DNA of 64,000 bases from Bacillota bacterium (GTDB lineage Bacteria > Bacillota > SHA-98 > UBA4971). Positions 44,418 through 52,744 of this stretch are shown in pieces; the first letter of the stretch is position 1, and each line of letters starts with the position of its first letter. The position numbers and the translations under genes are program-made. The stretch is taken from NCBI GenBank assembly GCA_024653485.1, contig JANLFY010000005.1, positions 162,268 to 226,267 on the forward strand, read 5' to 3'. The notes beneath the pieces were generated by a model that did no database searches, was not told the DNA's origin, and worked only from the letters and a program-made list of their open reading frames with translations.

Positions 44418-46508
44418 TTGAAGAGATACCGGACGGAGGACCTCCGGAACGTTGCCCTCATCGCCCATGGCGGGGCAGGCAAGACGAGCCTTGCCGAGGC
44501 GATTTTGTATGATGCCGGCGCGATCGACAGGCTTGGTAGGGTCGATGATGGAACGAGCACCATGGACTACGATCCCGATGAGATCAGGCGCAAGATATCC
44601 ATCTCCACCTCGGTCGCCCCGCTCGAGTGGAAGGGCGTGAAGATCAATCTCATCGACACGCCTGGCTATGCGGACTTCGTCGGCGAGGTGAAGAGCGGTC
44701 TGCGGGTGGCGGACTCGGCTCTCGTCGCGGTGTGCGCGGTCTCTGGAGTGGAGGTCGGAACGGAGAACGTGTGGAGATTCGCTGACGAGCGCGGGCTTGC
44801 CAGGGCTATCGTAGTAACGAAGCTGGATCGCGAGAACGCCGACTTCTTCAAGACGGTCGACGCCGTGAGAGGCGCTTTCGGAAACCGATGCGTCCCGGTG
44901 CAGATCCCCATAGGCTCGCAGGACAGTTTCCGTGGAATAGTGGACCTCATCACGATGAGGGCGATCGTATACAAGGATGGGGCCGGGACTAAGTACGAGG
45001 AGACCGACATTCCAGCTGACCTTTCTGGAAGGGCGCGTGAGCTGCGCGACGCCCTCGTGGAGATAGCCGCTGAGGGCGACGACGAGCTCATCGAGAAGTA
45101 CCTTGAGGGCAGTGAACTCACCCAGGAAGAGATCTTGAAGGGTTTCCGGACGGGGGTCGTCCAGGGCAAGGTGTATCCGATCCTGTGCGCGTCCGCGCTC
45201 CGGAACATAGGTGTGCAACCGCTCATCGACGCCATCGTGTCGCTGCTCCCTTCACCGGCGGAAGCGGGCGTCGTTGAAGGCAAGACGCCCGGGTCCGACG
45301 AGAAGGCGGTCAGGGCACCAGAGGACGGCGCGCCCCTGGCGGCGCTGGTCTTCAAGACAACCGCGGACCCGTTCGTCGGCAAGATCAGCATGTTCCGGGT
45401 GTATTCCGGTCTCGTCAGGTCGGATTCACAGGTTTACAACGTAACCCGCGACTCGCAGGAACGCATCGGGCAAGTGTTCTTCATGAGGGGAAAGCAGCAG
45501 GAGCCCGCGGGTGAGGTGGGTGCTGGAGACATCGCGGCTGTCGCGAAACTCTCAGTGACGGCGACGGGGGACACGTTCACGGACAAAGCCAATCCAATAG
45601 TGTTGCCAGGCATAGCCTTCCCGAAGCCCACGTTGGCGATGGCAATGAAGCCCAAGAGCAAGGGCGACGAGGAGAAAATCAGCAGCGGCCTCGCGAGGCT
45701 CGCCGAGGAAGACCCCACGGTCGTGGTCAGACGGGACGTGGAGACTTCCGAGACCATAGTCGAGGGAATGGGAGAAGTCCACATAGAAGTCATTGCCGAG
45801 AAGCTCAAGAGGAAATTCGGAACGGACGTGGTTCTTGAGACTCCGAAGGTCCCGTACCGTGAGACGATTCGCGGGACAGCGAAGGTCGAAGGGAAACACA
45901 AGAAACAGACCGGCGGCCGAGGCCAGTATGGCCACGTCTTCCTCGAACTCGAGCCGCTGCCCCCGGGAGGAGAGTTCGAGTTCGTAGACAAGATCTTCGG
46001 CGGCGCCGTGCCGAGGCAGTACATCCCCGCCGTGGAAAAGGGCGTGAGGGAGTCCCTTCAGGAGGGCGTGCTCGCTGGGTACCCCGTCGTTGACGTCAAG
46101 GTGACGCTGTATGATGGCTCATACCATCCGGTGGACTCGTCGGAAATGGCGTTCAAGATCGCAGCGTCGATGGCGTTCAAGAAGGGAGTCATGGACGCCC
46201 GCCCGGTGCTGCTCGAGCCCATAATGAACGTCCAGGTCGTGGTGCCTGAGAACCAGATGGGGGACGTCATGGGCGACCTCAACAAGAGGCGCGGACGGAT
46301 CATGGGAATGGAACCTCACGGCAAGCAGCAGATTATCAAGGCGCAGGTGCCCATGGCTGAGATGTTCAAGTACGCCATAGATCTCCGCTCCATCACGGGC
46401 GGGCGCGGGTCATACTCTATGGAGTTCTCTCACTACGAGGAGGTGCCCGCGCAGATCAGCCAGCAGATCATTGAGAAGACGAGGAAGGAGAAGGAGCAGC
46501 AGGGTTAG
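44418..46508 (+). CDS. Elongation factor G-like protein (EF-G paralogue, FusA2 type)
   Basis: 696 aa GTPase with all EF-G domains. The P-loop is AHGGAGKTS, not AHIDAGKTT as in true EF-G; DTPGYADF and TKLDREN are the G3 and G4 motifs. Domain IV has GGRGQYGHVFLELEPLP and its tip is DGSYHPVDSSEMAFK. The Gly-Gly P-loop marks the paralogue group without a settled role, sometimes annotated TetM-like or EF-G2; canonical EF-G sits with the str operon, not here. Start: the ATG at 44412 is only 2 bases from its ribosome site, so TTG at 44418 (MKRYRTEDLRNVALI) is preferred. Confidence 0.93.
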   Translation: MKRYRTEDLRNVALIAHGGAGKTSLAEAILYDAGAIDRLGRVDDGTSTMDYDPDEIRRKISISTSVAPLEWKGVKINLIDTPGYADFVGEVKSGLRVADSALVAVCAVSGVEVGTENVWRFADERGLARAIVVTKLDRENADFFKTVDAVRGAFGNRCVPVQIPIGSQDSFRGIVDLITMRAIVYKDGAGTKYEETDIPADLSGRARELRDALVEIAAEGDDELIEKYLEGSELTQEEILKGFRTGVVQGKVYPILCASALRNIGVQPLIDAIVSLLPSPAEAGVVEGKTPGSDEKAVRAPEDGAPLAALVFKTTADPFVGKISMFRVYSGLVRSDSQVYNVTRDSQERIGQVFFMRGKQQEPAGEVGAGDIAAVAKLSVTATGDTFTDKANPIVLPGIAFPKPTLAMAMKPKSKGDEEKISSGLARLAEEDPTVVVRRDVETSETIVEGMGEVHIEVIAEKLKRKFGTDVVLETPKVPYRETIRGTAKVEGKHKKQTGGRGQYGHVFLELEPLPPGGEFEFVDKIFGGAVPRQYIPAVEKGVRESLQEGVLAGYPVVDVKVTLYDGSYHPVDSSEMAFKIAASMAFKKGVMDARPVLLEPIMNVQVVVPENQMGDVMGDLNKRRGRIMGMEPHGKQQIIKAQVPMAEMFKYAIDLRSITGGRGSYSMEFSHYEEVPAQISQQIIEKTRKEKEQQG

Positions 46509-46576
46509 TCGGACCGCGGACCCTGCCTTCCCCGGAGAGCAACCGCATTGTCGAAGCGCGTGGTCGAAACGTGCCA

Positions 46577-46601
46577 GGGAGCTTGCGCACCGCAGGCTCC
46601 C
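46577..46601 (+). terminator. Terminator of the EF-G paralogue
   Basis: GGGAGC/GCTCCC with an inner TGC/GCA pairing, followed by TTCTTGTAT. It is about 70 bases after the stop codon. Confidence 0.6.
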
Positions 46602-46692
46602 TTCTTGTATAAGCGCGAACGGCGCTGGGAATACGAACTCTGAGCGCGGACTCGAACGCAGCCATGTCTCCGCGCCCAGGAGGTCACCACTC

Positions 46693-47904
46693 ATGCCGCT
46701 GCTCACCTACGATTCGCCCAACACAACGAGGGTCTTCGGCAGAGGACCTTACCAGACGAACGTCGCGGTGACACAGCTCGTCTTCGGGCGAAGGTCCAAC
46801 GCGGTGGTCTTGGCAAGCTCCGAACGGCCGCTGGACGCCATCGCTGCCCTCTCCCTCGTGCACCAGCCGATTGACGGGCCGGTGCTGCTCTGCCCGCCGA
46901 ACGGTCTCGACTCTGTCACCGTCGACGAGATTCGCAGGCTGGCGCCCTTAGGTGTGGAAGGTCTTGCGCAGGTGATCATGATCGGAGCAGTCGGTAGCGA
47001 CGTTGAGCAGCATGTTGCCTCCCTGGGGTTCTCAGTCATGAGGTTGACCGGAATGAACGCGTACCACACGGCGGCTGAGATCGTGAGGTTCCTGGGTTAT
47101 CCGGAAGACATCATGCTGCTCTCGGGCGAGCATCCCCTGTCCGGCCTATGTGCAGGCGCCATGGCCGCGCACGCTGGAGTGCCCGTGCTCTTTACCCTCA
47201 GGGACACCCTACCCCAGGAGACTGTGGGAGCGATACGCGCTTGCGGGAAGTCTGTGAACGTGTTCATGGTTGGGAGCCGCAACCTCATCTCGGACCAGGT
47301 GGAGGAGGCTGTGCGGGACCTCACTTCTGGCACGGTGGGGAGGATCTCCGGCGAGGATCCCTTCGAGCTCTCGGTGAGATTCGCGAAGTACCGCTCTGCA
47401 GACGGTAGGTTCGGGTTCGGCAAGACGGACAAACACGGCCACGCATTCACCTTCGTCAACCCCGGGAGGTGGCAGGACGCGATATCCGGCGCGCTCCTCG
47501 CTCGCATGGGTAAACACCCACCGATTCTCTTTTGCCGCAGGGACGACGTTCCTGCGGTCGTCCGCGAGTACCTGCTCAGCGTGAACCCCGCAAGGGGACG
47601 TCCGGAGCCCCCGTTCATGCATGGCTTCATAGTCGGCGATCTCGACGCCATGTCCATCCCGGTGCAGCTCGAAATAGACGACACCCTGTCGATAGATGGA
47701 AAGGCTGATCGCGAAATCGTGCACACCGTTGCTCCTGGAGACAACCTCCTTCAGATAGCTAGACGCTACGGCGTGCCGATGCGAGACATCGCCAACGCGA
47801 ACCAGCTCTCGGCACAGACCTGCCTCGAGCCCGGGGCAAGGCTACTCATCCCATACTCCGTCACCGGAGCGCCCCCCGCGCCGCCCGCCCAGGAGCTTCA
47901 CTGA
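46693..47904 (+). CDS. CWB2 (cell wall binding repeat 2) protein with C-terminal LysM
   Basis: 403 aa. The N-terminal part reads as CWB2 repeats: TTRVFGRGPYQTNVAVTQL, AVVLASSERPLDAIAALSLV and PVLLCPPNGL, then a second and third similar unit (ILMLSGEHPLSG-like IMLLSGEHPLSGLCAGAMA). Residues about 345-390 are one LysM (HTVAPGDNLLQIARRYGVP ending in LLIP). Both modules bind cell wall, yet there is no signal peptide: the first 40 residues are not hydrophobic. This fits a spore-coat or cortex protein made in the mother cell, an inference. AGGAGG lies 9 bases before the ATG at 46693. Confidence 0.8.
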   Translation: MPLLTYDSPNTTRVFGRGPYQTNVAVTQLVFGRRSNAVVLASSERPLDAIAALSLVHQPIDGPVLLCPPNGLDSVTVDEIRRLAPLGVEGLAQVIMIGAVGSDVEQHVASLGFSVMRLTGMNAYHTAAEIVRFLGYPEDIMLLSGEHPLSGLCAGAMAAHAGVPVLFTLRDTLPQETVGAIRACGKSVNVFMVGSRNLISDQVEEAVRDLTSGTVGRISGEDPFELSVRFAKYRSADGRFGFGKTDKHGHAFTFVNPGRWQDAISGALLARMGKHPPILFCRRDDVPAVVREYLLSVNPARGRPEPPFMHGFIVGDLDAMSIPVQLEIDDTLSIDGKADREIVHTVAPGDNLLQIARRYGVPMRDIANANQLSAQTCLEPGARLLIPYSVTGAPPAPPAQELH

Positions 47905-47953
47905 TCTGAGGATTCCGCGCGGGCACTGTCGCGAGCGCCTGGCGCTCGGCAGC

Positions 47954-49240
47954 TCAGAATCTGTACACGACGGTCACCCCGGACGTGAGACCATAGGTAT
48001 TAGCGGTCTCCTTGAACGGGTACTCGCGGCGTTCGATCTCTGCCTCGCAGACAAGCTCGGCGTCTTTGGAGAGGTCGTACCTCACTCTCCACGAGATCTC
48101 CGCCTCCGTATAGTCGCCGTCCCTCTCCTGCGGATCCTTGTGGATCCTCTTCGACAGGACACACCCCGCGGAAAGCGAGAGATGGTCGCCCACCAATGAC
48201 TCAAGCTCTGTACCTATGCTGTGGCTCGTGTACTCTTTCTGGGCGGACGCGGGCACCTTGCGCTGGAAAGCCGTGCCCTTGAGAGTGATAGTGCCGGCGA
48301 GGGTGTCTCTCATTGATAACAACGCGGAGACTTCGCGGTCGGTGAGGTCCTTCTCGGGGGCGAACGGAAAGTCCCTGTCAACGTGGGAGAGCGTCAGGCT
48401 CACAAAGAGGCGCGACAACGGGTTCCAAGACAGCGCAACCTCGCTGCTGCGTTGGTCGTACGTTCTGGTGCTGGAGCCGGGATACGTGACGCTCCTGCCC
48501 TCCAGCCTGACCTTGCCCTCCGCGCCGGCGCCCGCCGGATCTACCTCTACCTCACACCACGACGCATTGGTAGAGGAATCTTTGTGCGGCGCAATGCGAT
48601 ACCGCCGGTCCACGAAGCTCACCCCCACCTGAGCGGATACCGCCGCCGTGGGAACCACCCTCAGCTCGCCCTCGACCACCCTACTATCACGGTCGCTGGA
48701 CGGCCGACACGGGAACACCACCCCTTCCCTCTCCCACGCAACCTTTGAGGACAGCCTGCCGGAACCGGACTTCCACTCCAGCGTGGTTCTGACGAGACTA
48801 GATACGCTGTCAAAAGTGGGCTCACCGGAATCATTGGTCTCACAGCTCCGGCTGGTCCTCGCGTCAAAGTCAAGTCTAACTCCCCATCCGGGTCTTGCGG
48901 CAAACGCCACGGCAGCGTACCCCAGGATTCCACGGCCCGCAGGGTGAGGTTTCGCGCTCCCGGTGACGTCACACGACACGCCTCCGTCAGCCTGCAGCCG
49001 CAGCTTGCCGTCAACGGCCATTCCCAGCTTCATGGCTGTGGACCCGGAGTCATCGTGAGCGCACGAGAAGTCCAGCGTAAGCTTGCCGGCAAAGCGCGCT
49101 GTGGGCGCCTGCGCGCGATCCAAGCGCTCGGCGCCTTCGACGGACGAAATGAGAATACCTGGAGGGAGACCCCAAGATACCGCGAGCACACACGCGAACG
49201 CGCCGACAAATCCGGCAAGAGCAGTGTTACCGCACCTCAC
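47954..49240 (-). CDS. Secreted beta-rich protein resembling an outer-membrane beta-barrel
   Basis: 428 aa, family not recognised. A signal peptide (about 1-38, core ALAGFVGAFACVLAVSW) is followed by some sixteen alternating hydrophobic/polar strands joined by short polar turns, e.g. SRLFVSLTLSHVDRD, DTLAGTITLKGTAFQR, DHLSLSAGCVLSKR and AELVCEAEIERREYPF. It ends with GLTSGVTVVYRF, an alternating last strand with a C-terminal Phe as in Gram-negative outer-membrane proteins. It has at least seven Cys, odd for a barrel. The GTG at 49240 has GGAGGG 9 bases upstream and its own promoter. It is convergent with the LysM gene. A secreted beta-sandwich or spore protein is the alternative. Confidence 0.6.
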   Translation of the reverse strand: MRCGNTALAGFVGAFACVLAVSWGLPPGILISSVEGAERLDRAQAPTARFAGKLTLDFSCAHDDSGSTAMKLGMAVDGKLRLQADGGVSCDVTGSAKPHPAGRGILGYAAVAFAARPGWGVRLDFDARTSRSCETNDSGEPTFDSVSSLVRTTLEWKSGSGRLSSKVAWEREGVVFPCRPSSDRDSRVVEGELRVVPTAAVSAQVGVSFVDRRYRIAPHKDSSTNASWCEVEVDPAGAGAEGKVRLEGRSVTYPGSSTRTYDQRSSEVALSWNPLSRLFVSLTLSHVDRDFPFAPEKDLTDREVSALLSMRDTLAGTITLKGTAFQRKVPASAQKEYTSHSIGTELESLVGDHLSLSAGCVLSKRIHKDPQERDGDYTEAEISWRVRYDLSKDAELVCEAEIERREYPFKETANTYGLTSGVTVVYRF

Positions 49241-49324
49241 GAACGCATTCCCTCCCCGAAAGCGCGGAACGCGCCTGCTGCGCCCTGCGTCTATCCGTCC
49301 CATCAACAGAACGCAGGCGTGTCC

Positions 49325-49353
49325 ATGATACCATGTATTCCCATGGATGACAA
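49325..49353 (-). promoter_or_regulatory. Sigma-A promoter of the beta-barrel-like gene
   Basis: Minus strand TTGTCA (49348-49353), 17-base spacer, TATCAT (49325-49330). It gives a leader of about 78 bases and rules out the longer open frame reaching 49477. Confidence 0.65.
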
Positions 49354-49406
49354 TCCCACTTTCGGGTGGTGCTGCCTTACGCTGCCCTAGTACGATCACG
49401 TAAGAA

Positions 49407-49445
49407 AGCCCTCCGGCACGATCACCGTGTACGTGCCAGAGGGCT
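49407..49445 (-). terminator. Strong hairpin after the Cys-rich gene
   Basis: AGCCCTC and GGCACG pair with CGTGCC and GAGGGCT, 13 bp with one mismatch and an 11-base loop. On the minus strand TTTCTT follows. In the 409-base gap 49241-49649 this and the promoter at 49325 are what I see. Confidence 0.7.
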
Positions 49446-49649
49446 CTCTTGCTGTTCGTGCATGTGTTCCAGGTCACCTCACGGGGCTGGCGCTCCGCCT
49501 GCCTCGCTAGGCTCTCCGCAGCTCCCGCAGGACCTTGATCGGTCGGGCAGACATTCTGACGCCGGGTGCTAGCTATCTATGCCCGCTCAGCCGCTCCCGC
49601 AGGCGAGCCTTTCACGGCCCCAGCCCCTGGAGATCGCCTTTGACCTTGT

Positions 49650-49874
49650 TCACCTGCGCTTCTTGACAAGCCCCAGGGAAACAGCTTTCGCGTAGTCCTT
49701 GCAGTGCTCGCAGTCCTTCCAGCAGTCCATGCACCCTTCTTCCGAGTCCCAGCAGTTGTCATGTCTTGCGTACACCGGACAGATGAGATACAGGCTTGCG
49801 GGGCATCCTCTGAGCTGGCGGCAGCTTCTCAGGCTCGCGACGGACACGCCCTCCGGAAGCTCGACCTCAGCCAC
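49650..49874 (-). CDS. Small Cys-rich protein, function unknown
   Basis: 74 aa with nine Cys. Pattern: CRQLRGCP, then YLICPVYARHDNCWDSE, CMDCWKDCEHC. The NCW after a CPxY recalls small metal-binding proteins with NCWE motifs; I infer a Zn or Fe-S site. No signal peptide or membrane segment; the end is Lys/Arg-rich. The GTG at 49874 has AAGGAG 9 bases upstream. The longer frame from 49946 starts inside the promoter at 49935-49963 and is excluded. It is transcribed alone after the ornithine cluster. Confidence 0.62.
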   Translation of the reverse strand: MAEVELPEGVSVASLRSCRQLRGCPASLYLICPVYARHDNCWDSEEGCMDCWKDCEHCKDYAKAVSLGLVKKRR

Positions 49875-49934
49875 ACGGCACCACTCCTTCACGTCGTTTG
49901 CCTCGGTTGTGACAGCTGTTTCCTTGACGTCCAG

Positions 49935-49963
49935 AGTGTACCACACGGCGCCAGGCGAGTCAA
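49935..49963 (-). promoter_or_regulatory. Sigma-A promoter of the Cys-rich small gene
   Basis: Minus strand TTGACT (49958-49963), 17-base spacer, TACACT (49935-49940). It begins 44 bases past the stop of the cDPG-synthetase-like gene. Confidence 0.65.
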
Positions 49964-50006
49964 CTTCACCGGTAACAGGCCACCGTGCCCAGCCGCAGAC
50001 TTCGAC

Positions 50007-51338
50007 TCAGAAGAGCGTCCCGGTGAACCTCTCCAAGATGATCTCCTCCAGGGTCGGACGGCCTATCTCCTCGAGCTCGTAGCTCACACGAAACGCCGGT
50101 TTCGTGATGTTCATCACCCGCCGCAAGTCTATGGGAGTGCCTATGATGACGACATCGGCGGGGGTTCGATTCACCGTCTCCTCCAGCTCGCGGATTTGCT
50201 CTCTGCCATACCCCATTGCGGGCAGCAAAGGCTCCAGGTCGGGGTACTTCCTCAAGGTGGCCTTGATGGATCCGACGGCGTACGGCTCGGGATCCACGAG
50301 TTCCGCAGCGCCGTGACGCCTCGCAGCTATCACCCCGGCTCCGTAGGTCATGCCACCGTGCGTCAACGTCGGACCGTCCTCCACGACGAGGGCCTTCTTC
50401 CCCCTTATCATGTCCCCTTGCTCGAGCACGATGGGAGAAGCCGCTCGAATGACTGCCGCGCCCGGGTTGATCCTCTTCACCGTGGCCTCCACCCTGTCCA
50501 CATCCTCGGGCTTCGCAGTGTCGACCTTGTTCAGGACGACCACGTCGGCCATGCGAAGGTTCGTCTCGCCGGGATGGAATGACGTCTCGTGACCAGGCCT
50601 GTGAGGGTCGGCCAAGGTGATGAGGAGGTCCGGCTCATAGAACGGCATGTCATTGTTGCCTCCGTCCCAGAGAACCACCTCCGCCTCTCTCTCAGCCTCC
50701 CGCAGTATCGCGCCGTAGTCTACCCCCGCGTAGACCACGAAGCCTCTCGCTATGTGCGGCTCGTACTCTTCCCGCTCCTCTATGGTCGTATCATACCTGT
50801 CGAGATCGTCAAAAGTCGCGAACCTCTGAACCCTCTGCTTTATGAGATCCCCGTACGGCATGGGATGGCGGACCACGACCGTCTTCTTGCCGTGCTTCTT
50901 CATGATATCCGTCACTCTGCGAGTCGTCTGGCTCTTGCCGACGCCGGTCCGCACGGCAGTGATGGCGATGACCGGCACTCTCGACTTGAGCATCGTGGTT
51001 CCAGGACCCATGAGGCGAAAATCCGTCCCCTTGGCCAGCGCCAACGAAGCCTTGTGCATCACGTCCAGGTGAGAGACGTCGCTGTATGCGAAGATCACCT
51101 GGTCCACACCGTTAGCCTCGATTATGGCAGCCAGCTCCTCCTCGGCGAGGATGGGAATGCCGTCGGGATAACCTTCCCCCGCAAGCTCGGGCGGATAGCG
51201 CCTCCCTTCGATGTTCGGAATCTGTGTCGCCGTGAACGCCACGACCTCGTACTCATCGTTGTCACGGAAAAACGTGTTGAAGTTGTGAAAGTCACGACCA
51301 GCAGCGCCCATGATCACTACTCTCGTTTTCCTTGCCAC
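50007..51338 (-). CDS. Cyclic 2,3-diphosphoglycerate synthetase-like P-loop protein
   Basis: 443 aa. The family is named for the archaeal enzyme forming cyclic 2,3-diphosphoglycerate. Start: KTRVVIMGAAGRDFHNFN; P-loop AVRTGVGKSQTTR near residue 145; DGGNNDMPFYEPDLLI; VVVLNKVDTAK, a GTPase-like NKxD. Bacterial members next to amino-acid mutase genes may not make cDPG. It is last in the ornithine cluster, 20 bases after the GlmL-like gene, so a role as chaperone or G-protein for the B12-dependent aminomutase is a reasonable guess. Start GTG at 51338; earlier GTGs are possible. Confidence 0.82.
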   Translation of the reverse strand: MARKTRVVIMGAAGRDFHNFNTFFRDNDEYEVVAFTATQIPNIEGRRYPPELAGEGYPDGIPILAEEELAAIIEANGVDQVIFAYSDVSHLDVMHKASLALAKGTDFRLMGPGTTMLKSRVPVIAITAVRTGVGKSQTTRRVTDIMKKHGKKTVVVRHPMPYGDLIKQRVQRFATFDDLDRYDTTIEEREEYEPHIARGFVVYAGVDYGAILREAEREAEVVLWDGGNNDMPFYEPDLLITLADPHRPGHETSFHPGETNLRMADVVVLNKVDTAKPEDVDRVEATVKRINPGAAVIRAASPIVLEQGDMIRGKKALVVEDGPTLTHGGMTYGAGVIAARRHGAAELVDPEPYAVGSIKATLRKYPDLEPLLPAMGYGREQIRELEETVNRTPADVVIIGTPIDLRRVMNITKPAFRVSYELEEIGRPTLEEIILERFTGTLF

Positions 51339-51358
51339 TTGAGATCTCACTCCCGTCC

Positions 51359-52744
51359 TCACGTCGATGGTCTTGCCCCGTGCCGGTCGACGAGCCCGAG
51401 GCTTCTCAGCATTATGGCGATGGCTGCCTCCGGACGTGACTTGGCTAACACGCCGCACGACGCCATCACGTAATCCCGATCCACCACACACTCGGCGTCA
51501 GCCGGGGGAAGTAGTCGCGTCTCGCCTCGCCTGCCTTTCACCGCCTCCAGTATGAGACGGCCCTGCGGCAGTCGCGTCGCCGCTCCCCCCGTGCCGACTA
51601 TCCACTTGACGCGCGTCAGGTCCTTTCCTTCCGCCACCGTGATTCTACCCAGGGGGCCGTAGAGGTACCGGACGTCACCCGCATGTCGCTCAACTGCGAT
51701 TCTGGCGGCCTCTCTTGCGAGAGCCAGCGCGAGACGCATGCCCCTCTCGGTCGAGGGCACCGGCTCGAGCTCCGCAAGGGCCTCCCCTGGGTCCATACCG
51801 AGGTCGCCAAACACCTTCTCCCTGCCTACCAGGTTCACTATGTTGCCGGCGTTAACGAAAACTCCGAGATCGCCCTCCACGGTGCGTTTCGCTAGGGGCT
51901 CCGGGCTCACGAGGATCTTGGCTATCTCCGGGGAGCCCTGTGTGACCGAGTGTACATCTGTGGTGGCTCCCCCCACGTCTACGACCACGAGGTCTCCTAT
52001 CGTCTCGTAGAGAAGCTTCGCTGCCGCCATCACGGCGCCCGGGGTAGGCATGATCCCGCCGTGCGCCCTTTCGCGAACGCGGTCCATGCCCGGCGCGGTC
52101 ACGATGTGCTCTTCGAAAAGCCTTTGGATCGCTCGCCTCGCCGGCTCTATGTTGAGCACGTCCACCCGGGGGTACACGTTCTCCACTATGGTGACGGAGA
52201 TCCCGGCTTCCTCCAAGATCGCCCTCACCTCGTCGTGGATCGCCCTGTTGCCTGCGTATATCACAGGGGCCGGCACACGCGCCCCGGCGATGAGTCTTGC
52301 GTTCTCGAGCACCGTCTCCCTTTCTCCGAAGTCCACCCCGCCCGCCAGAAGGATGATGTTCGGGCGTGTGGCCCGGAGTCTCTCGAGGTCGGCTTGCGAC
52401 AGGCGACCGGCGGTCACCATTTTCAGCACGGCACCCGCCCCAAGCGCCGCCTCCTTGGCGGCCTTGACCGTCATGTCGTACACGAGCCCGTGGACTGTCA
52501 TCCGAAGCCCGCCCGCGGCGCTTGATGTCGCCAGGAGCTCTCCATACCTGACAGGTGTCGTCGTTCCAAGGACGCGCCCGAGGTCCTCCACCGCCCTCTG
52601 CAAACCGATTGCGACATCGCCCTCGTTTACGGTGGTGAGTGCCTTCCCTTGTCCAAGGAAAACCGGACTCGGGCCGTCTAGGCCGGCAAAAGCGTTCACG
52701 AGGGTTGTGGTGCTGCCGATCTCCGCAACCAAGACGTCTACCAT
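51359..52744 (-). CDS. GlmL/MutL-family ASKHA ATPase associated with ornithine aminomutase
   Basis: 461 aa. The GlmL family lies with the glutamate mutase and ornithine aminomutase genes and is thought to reactivate these B12 enzymes. Motifs: VAEIGSTTTLVNAF at the start, LLAGGVDFGERET, VIYAGNRAIHDEV, GIMPTPGAVMAAA, VVVDVGGATTDVHSV and WIVGTGGAATRLP. The phosphate-binding loops of an actin-like ATPase are intact. It overlaps the end of oraE by 7 bases. Confidence 0.9.
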   Translation of the reverse strand: MVDVLVAEIGSTTTLVNAFAGLDGPSPVFLGQGKALTTVNEGDVAIGLQRAVEDLGRVLGTTTPVRYGELLATSSAAGGLRMTVHGLVYDMTVKAAKEAALGAGAVLKMVTAGRLSQADLERLRATRPNIILLAGGVDFGERETVLENARLIAGARVPAPVIYAGNRAIHDEVRAILEEAGISVTIVENVYPRVDVLNIEPARRAIQRLFEEHIVTAPGMDRVRERAHGGIMPTPGAVMAAAKLLYETIGDLVVVDVGGATTDVHSVTQGSPEIAKILVSPEPLAKRTVEGDLGVFVNAGNIVNLVGREKVFGDLGMDPGEALAELEPVPSTERGMRLALALAREAARIAVERHAGDVRYLYGPLGRITVAEGKDLTRVKWIVGTGGAATRLPQGRLILEAVKGRRGETRLLPPADAECVVDRDYVMASCGVLAKSRPEAAIAIMLRSLGLVDRHGARPST

